From the NCBI GenBank assembly GCA_021812505.1, contig JAKANG010000161.1, positions 1 through 5,147 on the forward strand: a stretch of 5,147 nucleotides of DNA, read 5' to 3'. The DNA comes from Pseudomonadota bacterium (GTDB lineage: Bacteria > Pseudomonadota > Alphaproteobacteria > Rhizobiales > Beijerinckiaceae). Position numbers and translations under genes: made by a program. Positions within the stretch are counted from its first letter, which is position 1, and every line of letters starts with the position of its first letter. Positions 1-5,147 of the stretch are shown in pieces. The notes beneath the pieces were generated by a model. The model ran no database searches. It saw only the letters and a list, made by a program, of their open reading frames with translations, and was not told where the DNA came from.

Positions 1-107
1 GCTGCGCTGCACAATCCTGCATAAAGCGGTCACTCCACACACGGAGCGGCGCTCCTCCCTTGCCGCGTCCGGTGGAACCAACTAGCTGAGCCTGACGTGC
101 AAGCGCC
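1..107. other. Unassigned region before the terminator
   Basis: I recognise no gene here. One forward frame is open from the left edge to a TGA at 87-89, but its translation (about 28 residues, ending PRPVEPTS) matches no family I know. A small hairpin, GGAGC-GGC-GCTCC, lies at 43-55, and a -10-like CATAAA at 20-25 has its -35 position outside the window. The terminator that follows shows that some transcript from the left ends here. It could be the 3' end of a gene outside the window or a roughly 100-nt small RNA starting near 31. Neither can be settled from this sequence. Confidence 0.3.
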
Positions 108-134
108 GCCGGACGTGAAACGTCCGGCTTTTTT
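108..134 (+). terminator. Strong intrinsic (Rho-independent) terminator
   Basis: A perfect 9-bp stem, GCCGGACGT (108-116) with ACGTCCGGC (120-128), closes a GAA loop and runs directly into six T residues (129-134). This is the standard intrinsic terminator for rightward transcription. There is no A-tract on the left, so it is not bidirectional. It ends the transcript coming from the left and lies 94 bases before the mtnP start. Its presence argues against starting mtnP at the in-frame ATG at 97, because the hairpin would then lie inside the coding region. Confidence 0.88.
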
Positions 135-228
135 CTTGTTGGAGAGATTTTCTTGTCCGTCGCCCTTGCCCGGCGGCGCGCGTTACGCCAGTAATCCGGA
201 AAATTTCTCCAACCTGGACATCCGGCTC
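135..228 (+). promoter_or_regulatory. mtnP leader with long inverted repeat
   Basis: This non-coding leader lies between the terminator and the mtnP ATG. Positions 138-153 (GTTGGAGAGATTTTCT) are complementary to 198-213 (GGAAAATTTCTCCAAC). In RNA this gives a 16-bp helix of 14 Watson-Crick pairs and 2 G-U pairs around a 44-nt GC-rich loop, which holds a minor hairpin (GGCG...CGCC). The right arm ends about three bases before the only Shine-Dalgarno-like GGA (216-218, 10 nt before the ATG). An mtnP promoter must lie here or read through the terminator. TTGCCC at 166-171 with TAATCC at 192-197 is a poor match (20-bp spacing), so I do not call a promoter. No known riboswitch class was recognised. 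Confidence 0.5.
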
Positions 229-1107
229 ATGACCAAAGCGCTTCTCGGCATTATCGGCGGCTCGGGGGTCTACGACCTGCCGGGCCTGGACGACATCCGC
301 GAGGAAAAGGTCGCGACGCCGTGGGGCGAACCGTCGGACGCCCTGCGCTTCGGGCGGATCGGAGCGACGGAAGCCGTTTTCCTGCCTCGTCACGGACGCG
401 GCCATCGGCTGTCGCCTTGCGGAATCAACTACCGCGCCAACATCGACGCCCTGAAGCGGGTCGGCGTCACCGACGTCATTTCGGTGTCGGCCTGCGGCTC
501 GTTCCGTGAGGAACTGCCGCCCGGCCTGTTCGTCGCGGTGGACCAGTATGTGGACCGCACCTTCAGCCGGCAATCGTCGTTCTTCGGCAATGGCTGCGTC
601 GCCCATGTCTCCATGGCCCATCCGGTCGCGCCCTTGCTTCAGAGCCGTATCGTCGCCGCCGCCCATGCCGAAAACATCGGGATCGTGAAGGGCGGAACCT
701 ATGTCTGCATGGAAGGCCCGCAATTCTCCTCGCGCGCGGAATCGCTCGGCTACAAGGCGGCCGGCTATCATGTGATCGGCATGACCGGCCTGCCCGAGGC
801 CAAGCTCGCCCGCGAGGCGGAAATGTCCTACGCCACCCTCGCCATGGTCACCGATTACGATTGCTGGCGCGAGGACGAGGCCGCCGTCGAGGTCCATGAC
901 ATTTTGGGCGTCGTGCGCTCCAACGCCGACAAGGCCTCGCGCCTGCTCGCCCGGCTGATGCAGGATTTCCCCGCCGAACACCCGCCGTGCCCGATCGGCT
1001 CCGACCGCGCGCTGGACCACGCCCTCGTCACCGCGCGCGACGCTTGGGACCCGGAGCTGGTCAAGAAGCTCGACGCGATTCTCGCGCGCGTCCTGGCCAA
1101 GAAGTGA
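229..1107 (+). CDS. mtnP: S-methyl-5'-thioadenosine phosphorylase
   Basis: A cytosolic enzyme that splits 5'-methylthioadenosine with phosphate into adenine and 5-methylthioribose-1-phosphate. This is the first step in recovering methionine and adenine from the by-product of polyamine or acyl-homoserine-lactone synthesis. The 292-residue product aligns from memory with human MTAP along its length. Visible are the phosphate-loop IIGGSG (8-13), ARHG-like PRHGRGH (53-59), INYRANI (66-72), SACGSFREE (87-95), EGPQFSSRAES (162-172), GMTGLPE (184-190) and TDYDCW (208-213). The two aspartates of TDYD are the adenine-recognising pair of MTAP. Methylthioinosine phosphorylases and guanosine/inosine PNPs differ there, which favours MTAP. 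The ATG at 229 is chosen because the family motif begins six residues in, and the longer frame from 97 would include the terminator. The stop overlaps the GTG start of bglX, so the two are co-transcribed and probably translationally coupled. No motif is missing. Confidence 0.95.
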   Translation: MTKALLGIIGGSGVYDLPGLDDIREEKVATPWGEPSDALRFGRIGATEAVFLPRHGRGHRLSPCGINYRANIDALKRVGVTDVISVSACGSFREELPPGLFVAVDQYVDRTFSRQSSFFGNGCVAHVSMAHPVAPLLQSRIVAAAHAENIGIVKGGTYVCMEGPQFSSRAESLGYKAAGYHVIGMTGLPEAKLAREAEMSYATLAMVTDYDCWREDEAAVEVHDILGVVRSNADKASRLLARLMQDFPAEHPPCPIGSDRALDHALVTARDAWDPELVKKLDAILARVLAKK

Positions 1108-3365
1108 GCGGACGCGCGTTCTCCCGGCGCGCCTTTCTCGCCAGCTCGGTCGCGCTGGCGACCGTGGCGCGCGCCATGGCCGCAACACGGCCGCAAGCCC
1201 CCGATCCGCAGATCGAGGATCTGCTGCGGCGCATGACGCTGGAGGAGAAAGCCGGCCAGCTTTCGGTCTTCAGAAGCCCCGGCTTTTCGGCCAAGGAAAA
1301 CCCACAGAGATCGCACGAGCCGGCAACGCGCGAGGAGGCCCGGGCCATCGTCGGCCGCGGCATGGCCTCCGGTTTTTTCAACGGGTTCGACCCCGTATTC
1401 AATCGTGAGCTGCAAAGGATCGCGGTTGAAGACTCGCGCCTGGGCGTCCCTTTGATTTTCGCCGCCGATGTGATTCACGGATTCAAGACCACCTTTCCCG
1501 TTCCGATCGCGGAGGCGGCAAGCTTCGATCCCGAATTATGCCGGCGGACCGCCCGCGCTTCCGCCGAGGAGGCCACGGCCGTCGGGCTCCACTGGACTTT
1601 CGCCCCGGCGGTGGATGTCGCCCGCGACGAGCGCTGGGGCCGGGTGATGGGAGGCGCCGGCGAGGACACCTGGCTCGACGCGCAAATCTCCGCCGCCCGG
1701 GTCCGGGGCTTCCAGGGCGAAGATTTGCGCGCCGACAATTCCCTGCTCGCCTGTCCCAAACATTTCGCCGGCTACGGCGCCGTCGAGGGCGGAATGGATT
1801 ATAACACCGCCGACATTTCCGAAATCACTTTGCGGCAGGTTCATCTGCCGCCGTTCCGGGCGGCGTTTGCCGCCGGCGCCTTGACCACCATGGCCGCCTT
1901 CAACGATGTCGCCGGCGTTCCTTCCACCGCGGACCGCCGATTGCTGACGGAAATCCTGCGCGACGAATGGCGTTTTCCCGGTCTGGTCGTCTCCGATTTC
2001 CAGTCGGTGCGCGAACTGATCGCTCACGGCTACGCGGCCGACGAGGCGGACGCCGCGCTCAAGGCGCTGGGCGCCGGGTGCGACGTCTCGCTGGGCGACG
2101 AAATTTACTGCAATCATATTCCGGCGCTGGTCAGGAGCGGCCGCCTCCCCGAGGCGACCCTGGACGAATCGGTGCGCCGCGTGCTGCGCCTAAAAAAGGC
2201 GATTGGCCTGTTCGAAAACCCGTACCGGTCGCTCGATCCCGGCCGCGTGCAGAAGGCCATGCGGCGCCCGGAGACGATCGCGCTGGCCCGCGAGTCGGCG
2301 CGCAAGTCGATCGTATTGCTGAAAAACGAAAACGATCTTCTGCCGCTGTCGAAATCCGGAAAATCCTTCGCCTTCATCGGCCCCTTCGTGTCGAGCAAGG
2401 CGCAGTCGCTCGGCTATTCCTCGCTCGGCGGCGAGCCTGAGCTGGCCGTGTCGCTGGAAGAAGGCGTGCGCGCGGCGCTTGGCTCCGACGCCCGCTGCGC
2501 GTTCACGCCGGGCAGCGCGGCCGAAAGCGCCCTTCCCGGCGGAATCGAAGCCGCGGTCGCGGCCGCGCGGGAGGCCGACGTCGCCGTGCTTTTCCTTGGC
2601 GAAACCGGCGAAATGTCGGACGAGGGCGCCTCGACGAGCTCGATTGTCATTCCGCGCCCGCAGCAGGAGCTGGCGCAGGCGGTCGCCGCGACGGGCAAGC
2701 CGATGGTGGTGATTCTCAAACATGGCCGGGCGCTGGCGCTGCGAGGCGCCGTGCGCGACGCGCCCGCGATCCTGTGCTCCTGGTTCCTGGGCTCGGAATC
2801 CGGCCACGCCCTCGCCGATATCTTGTTCGGCGATCATGCGCCGCAAGCGCGCCTGCCGGTGAGCTTCCCCCAGGCGCCCGGCCAGGAGCCGTTCTATTAC
2901 GATCATCGCGCGACCGGCCGCCCGCAGGTCGATTTCCACGAGCGTTTCGTGGCGCATTATCGCGACGTGACCAACGAGCCGCTTTACGCTTTCGGTCACG
3001 GCCTGACCTATTCGGCCATCGACTATGGCGAGACAATGATCGACGCGCCGCGCCTCACCCGCGACGGCGTGCTGAAAATTTCGGCGCGGATCGTCAACAA
3101 GGGGCCCCGCGCCGCCCATGAAATCGCGCAGCTCTATATCCATCGGCGCGTCGCCGCGATCACCCAGCCCGTTCGCGAACTCAAGGGAATCCGCCACGTC
3201 GCGCTTGCGCCGGGAGAGACGAAGGAGGTTTTGTTCGAATTGCGCGCGTCGGATCTCGCCTATGTCCACCCCGACCTCTCGATGCGCGCGGACGACGGCC
3301 TTTTCGACGTGTGGATCGCGCCCTCGGCTGTCGGCGGCCGGAAGGCCAGCTTTGCCCTGACCTGA
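1104..3365 (+). CDS. bglX: Tat-exported GH3 beta-glucosidase, BglX type
   Basis: A retaining beta-glucosidase that removes terminal glucose from beta-glucosides or short beta-glucans in the periplasm. The 753 residues resemble E. coli BglX (765 aa) in length and order. There is a Tat signal (SRRAFLAS at 7-14, hydrophobic stretch, probable cleavage after AMA, residue 26). The GH3 barrel spans about 35-345, with ADVIHG (120-125), RWGR (177-180), GEDT (186-189) and PKHFAGYGAVEGG (218-230). The alpha/beta sandwich spans about 400-625, and the fibronectin-III-like domain about 655-753. The nucleophile should be Asp298 (VVSDF) and the acid/base Glu507 (SDEGAS), aligned with the HEASS of E. coli BglX. 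The GTG start is chosen because it places the twin-arginine motif at the N-terminus and overlaps the mtnP stop (GTGA). The ATG at 987 would overlap mtnP by 120 bases, and the ATG at 1176 would lose the signal. No clear Shine-Dalgarno precedes the GTG. Sugar specificity cannot be read from the sequence. Confidence 0.93.
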   Translation: MSGRAFSRRAFLASSVALATVARAMAATRPQAPDPQIEDLLRRMTLEEKAGQLSVFRSPGFSAKENPQRSHEPATREEARAIVGRGMASGFFNGFDPVFNRELQRIAVEDSRLGVPLIFAADVIHGFKTTFPVPIAEAASFDPELCRRTARASAEEATAVGLHWTFAPAVDVARDERWGRVMGGAGEDTWLDAQISAARVRGFQGEDLRADNSLLACPKHFAGYGAVEGGMDYNTADISEITLRQVHLPPFRAAFAAGALTTMAAFNDVAGVPSTADRRLLTEILRDEWRFPGLVVSDFQSVRELIAHGYAADEADAALKALGAGCDVSLGDEIYCNHIPALVRSGRLPEATLDESVRRVLRLKKAIGLFENPYRSLDPGRVQKAMRRPETIALARESARKSIVLLKNENDLLPLSKSGKSFAFIGPFVSSKAQSLGYSSLGGEPELAVSLEEGVRAALGSDARCAFTPGSAAESALPGGIEAAVAAAREADVAVLFLGETGEMSDEGASTSSIVIPRPQQELAQAVAATGKPMVVILKHGRALALRGAVRDAPAILCSWFLGSESGHALADILFGDHAPQARLPVSFPQAPGQEPFYYDHRATGRPQVDFHERFVAHYRDVTNEPLYAFGHGLTYSAIDYGETMIDAPRLTRDGVLKISARIVNKGPRAAHEIAQLYIHRRVAAITQPVRELKGIRHVALAPGETKEVLFELRASDLAYVHPDLSMRADDGLFDVWIAPSAVGGRKASFALT
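1119..1181 (+). other. Twin-arginine (Tat) signal peptide of BglX
   Basis: Residues 6-26 of the GTG-initiated protein read F-S-R-R-A-F-L, matching the Tat consensus S-R-R-x-F-L. They continue into a moderately hydrophobic alanine/valine stretch and an A-x-A type cleavage site (A-M-A, then A-T-R-P). E. coli BglX uses a Sec-type leader, so export here appears to follow the folded-protein route. Cleavage position is a prediction by eye. Confidence 0.85.
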
Positions 3366-3392
3366 ACCATTACGCGGCCTCCCTCCTTTCCC

Positions 3393-3397
3393 GAAGG
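3393..3397 (+). promoter_or_regulatory. Ribosome binding site for the sugar transporter
   Basis: GAAGG lies 2 nt before the ATG at 3400 and 11 nt before the ATG at 3409. The first spacing is too short for use and the second is workable, so this site favours initiation at 3409. It sits in the 34-43 base gap after the bglX stop, where I see neither a terminator nor a promoter, consistent with one operon. Confidence 0.45.
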
Positions 3398-3408
3398 CGA
3401 TGACTCGC

Positions 3409-4695
3409 ATGTCTTCGAATGTCATGAAAAGCAATGCTTCCGCCGCTGACACGGTCACGGCGGTCGACGCGCCCGAACTGCGCGTCTTCGTCATGGCCCT
3501 GTTCTTCATTTTCGGTGGGATCACCAGCCTCAACGACGTGATCATCCCCAAGCTGAAAGAGCTGTTCTCGCTCGACCACATGCAGGCCATGCTGGTCCAG
3601 TCGGCCTTTTTCGCCGCTTATTTCACCATTTCCCTGCCGGGCGCGGCCCTGGTGCGGCGCCTGGGCTATATGCGCGGCGCGGTCGCCGGTTTGGCTCTGA
3701 TGATGCTCGGCTGCCTGATGTTCGTCCCCGTGTCGGCTTTTCCCCGCTTCGCCCTGTTCCTCGGCGCCCTGTTCGTTCTGGCGAGCGGCATAACCATCGT
3801 CCAGGTGGTGGCCAATCCCTTGATTTCGCTGTTGGGGCCGCCACGAACCGCCCACAGCCGGCTCACTTTCGCGCAAGCCTTCAATTCTCTCGGCACCACC
3901 GTCTTTCCCTTTTTCGGCGCGATCGTCATGCTCGGCCGTCTCGCCCATGAGAACGCCGCGCAACTTTCGGGGCCAGCGCTCGACGCCTATCGCGCCGCCG
4001 CGACGCAGGCCGTGGGCCGATCCTATCTCGGCCTCGCGGCGGCGCTCGCGATCATCGCCGGCGCGGTCTGGCTCCACCGCGACCGGCTCAAGGGCGAAAG
4101 CCACGACGGCGCCTCGGTCTTTTCCGGATTCGAGCTCCTGAAGCGGGCGCGCTTCGCCTTCGGCGCGGCGGCGATCTTCCTTTACGTCGGGGCGGAAGTG
4201 GCGATCGGCTCGCTGATCGTGCTCTATCTCGAACAGAGCCATGTGCTCGGCCTCGGCGAACAAACGGCGGGCGAGTTGATTCCGATTTATTGGGGCGGCG
4301 CGCTGGTCGGCCGATTCGTCGGCTCGGGCGTCCTGCGGCTGGCCAGCCCCGGCAAGGCTCTGGCCTTCAACGCGCTTGGCGCGGCCACGCTGATCCTGAT
4401 CTCCGCCAATGCGACCGGGGCGTTCGCCGGCTACAGCCTCCTCGCCATCGGCCTGATGAATTCGATCATGTTCCCCACGATCTTCAGCCTCGCGAGCGAA
4501 GGACTGGGGACGCGGGCGGCGGAAGGATCGGGAATCTTGTGCATGGCGATCGTCGGCGGCGCGGTGATCCCACCGCTGACCGGCCGCATCGCCGATCTCT
4601 CGGAGAGCCTGTCGGTCGCGCTCGCCCTGCCGGCGCTGTGTTATCTGATCATCGCAGCTTTCGGCATTTACGCGCGCCGGCCCGTGGCGGCGTGA
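3409..4695 (+). CDS. gluP: FucP-family MFS glucose/galactose transporter
   Basis: An inner-membrane sugar:proton symporter of the major facilitator superfamily, likely importing glucose or galactose. With the start at 3409 (RBS spacing) it has 428 residues; the ATG at 3400 would add three. By eye there are twelve hydrophobic segments, at about 25-47, 59-82, 88-109, 113-137, 157-177, 203-222, 249-275, 287-312, 317-335, 337-363, 372-395 and 401-423. Family hallmarks are GGITSLNDVIIPKLK (36-50), QSAFFAAYF (64-72), VQVVANP (131-137), AQAFNSLGT (155-163), YVGAEVAIGS (259-268), YWGGALVGRF (294-303), NSIMFPTIFSLASEGLG (351-367) and AIVGGAVIPPL (380-390). Asp43 corresponds to Asp46 of E. coli FucP. 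FucP's Glu135 is replaced by Gln132, the residue I recall in glucose/galactose members such as Brucella GluP, which argues against fucose as substrate. It follows bglX closely and would import the glucose that enzyme releases. Family call is firm; substrate is inferred. Confidence 0.9.
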   Translation: MSSNVMKSNASAADTVTAVDAPELRVFVMALFFIFGGITSLNDVIIPKLKELFSLDHMQAMLVQSAFFAAYFTISLPGAALVRRLGYMRGAVAGLALMMLGCLMFVPVSAFPRFALFLGALFVLASGITIVQVVANPLISLLGPPRTAHSRLTFAQAFNSLGTTVFPFFGAIVMLGRLAHENAAQLSGPALDAYRAAATQAVGRSYLGLAAALAIIAGAVWLHRDRLKGESHDGASVFSGFELLKRARFAFGAAAIFLYVGAEVAIGSLIVLYLEQSHVLGLGEQTAGELIPIYWGGALVGRFVGSGVLRLASPGKALAFNALGAATLILISANATGAFAGYSLLAIGLMNSIMFPTIFSLASEGLGTRAAEGSGILCMAIVGGAVIPPLTGRIADLSESLSVALALPALCYLIIAAFGIYARRPVAA

Positions 4696-4702
4696 GGACG
4701 CC
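4696..4702. other. Seven-base convergent gap, no terminator
   Basis: Only seven bases separate the stop of the transporter (TGA 4693-4695) from the stop of the opposite-strand gene (TGA, complement of 4703-4705). No hairpin with a T-tract is visible on either strand nearby. Each transcript must therefore run some way into the other gene as antisense, or end by Rho. Confidence 0.6.
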
Positions 4703-5128
4703 TCACTTTCGTGCCCCGTTTTCCCCCGCCCTTTGTCCAATGAAGCGGATCGAGAGGGGATAGCCGGGCATGCTTTCCGACATGGAGGCCGAAAAATTTA
4801 TCGGCGTGCAGGCCTTCACCGCGGCGAGGATCGAATCGCGCACCTCGTCGGGCGACATGCCCGCCCCGGCTTTGACATAAGTGATCAGCGGCGCGCCGCC
4901 GATCACCATGCCTCGGCTGTTGAAGGAAAAGCGGATGGTCGCCTCGACCGTCTCGCCTTGTCGCGGCAGCGGCGGCGACCAGCAGGCGGCCAGCTGCGCC
5001 GCCGCCTGCATCGGCCGCTCGACCAGCGGCGACGATCTGGCGCCGCCCCCGCCGCCTTCATGCAATTCCTTTCGCACCGTGATCGCCATGCCCTGCGGGA
5101 GGGCGAGCGGAAGCGCGAAGGGCGCCAT
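4703..5128 (-). CDS. Small TonB/TolA C-terminal-like envelope protein
   Basis: Function unknown. The 141 residues hold a C-terminal domain of about 45-133: CWSPP (49-53), a beta strand VEATIRFSFNSRGMV (61-75), a predicted helix around SPDEVRDSILAAVKACTP (92-109) and a final strand PLSIRFI (124-130). The pattern CW-PP, strand with FN-x-x-G, alpha helix ending in xCTP, then xIRF recurs in small periplasmic proteins of Hyphomicrobiales that resemble TonB/TolA C-terminal domains. This is from memory, not a search. Cys49 and Cys107 could form a disulfide, fitting a periplasmic location. A glycine run (25-29) links this domain to a short N-terminal segment that is only weakly signal-like. The ATG at 5128 has a G-run 11 nt upstream, but the frame stays open to the window edge, so the true start and a better signal peptide may lie outside. 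It converges on the sugar operon and is probably unrelated to it. Confidence 0.6.
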   Translation of the reverse strand: MAPFALPLALPQGMAITVRKELHEGGGGGARSSPLVERPMQAAAQLAACWSPPLPRQGETVEATIRFSFNSRGMVIGGAPLITYVKAGAGMSPDEVRDSILAAVKACTPINFSASMSESMPGYPLSIRFIGQRAGENGARK

Positions 5129-5147
5129 ACGAGCCGGCGCCCCCCGC

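Noticed and set aside
61..107. tRNA D-arm-like string on the minus strand (GGCTCAGCTAGTTGG)
   Set aside because: There is no acceptor stem, anticodon arm or T-loop at the right distances, so the likeness is accidental.
166..197. Sigma-70-like promoter TTGCCC / TAATCC for mtnP
   Set aside because: The 20-bp spacing and poor -10 match are too weak to call; any GC-rich leader would offer similar hits.
97..228. N-terminal extension of mtnP from the ATG at 97
   Set aside because: It would place an intrinsic terminator inside the coding region and add 44 residues unlike any MTA phosphorylase N-terminus.
1..228. SAM or SAH riboswitch upstream of mtnP
   Set aside because: The gene context invites it, but I could not match the conserved cores of the SAM-II or SAH classes; only a long stem of no known class is visible.
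987..1103. N-terminal extension of bglX from the ATG at 987
   Set aside because: It overlaps mtnP by 120 bases, is arginine-rich, and would bury the Tat signal 39 residues inside the protein.
82..1188. 368-residue open frame on the minus strand across mtnP
   Set aside because: Antisense to a well-conserved enzyme; it also runs through the terminator hairpin, which a real gene is unlikely to do.
2190..3590. 466-residue open frame on the minus strand across bglX
   Set aside because: Low-complexity Arg/Ala/Gly composition, no motif, and fully opposite a conserved GH3 coding region.
3370..4740. 456-residue open frame on the minus strand across the transporter gene
   Set aside because: It is rich in Arg, Glu, Gln and Asp with no recognisable domain, and mirrors a clear FucP-family gene. 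It is a GC-driven antisense shadow.

Overview
The window is GC-rich throughout and fits an alphaproteobacterium, probably of the Hyphomicrobiales. The grounds are base composition, dense GC-driven antisense reading frames, overlapping genes, and a small CW-PP protein at the right end of a type I associate with that order. This placement is inference; no rRNA or other marker gene is present.

Layout: positions 1-107 hold no gene I can identify. A textbook intrinsic terminator (108-134) closes whatever is transcribed from the left. A 94-base leader (135-228) follows, containing a long inverted repeat, 138-153 paired with 198-213. Three genes then run rightward with almost no spacing: mtnP, 5'-methylthioadenosine phosphorylase (229-1107); bglX, a family GH3 periplasmic beta-glucosidase with a Tat signal peptide (1104-3365, GTG start overlapping the mtnP stop); and gluP-like, a FucP-family MFS glucose/galactose transporter (about 3409-4695). 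On the other strand, 7 bases past the transporter stop, lies the 3' end of a gene for a small secreted or envelope protein with a TonB/TolA C-terminal-like fold (4703-5128, possibly continuing past the window).

The second and third genes make a coherent pathway. BglX folds in the cytoplasm, leaves by Tat and splits beta-glucosides or cello-/laminari-type oligosaccharides in the periplasm. The GluP-like symporter then brings the released hexose through the inner membrane. mtnP recycles the methylthioadenosine by-product of polyamine and quorum-signal synthesis. It has no obvious metabolic link to the sugar genes, so its four-base overlap with bglX is the odd feature of the operon.

I found no mobile element, CRISPR array, tRNA or rRNA, and no clear evidence of a wholly new system. 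The least explained signal is the mtnP leader, where a terminator, a 16-bp long-range stem and a possible alternative partner for the terminator arm occur within about 120 bases.
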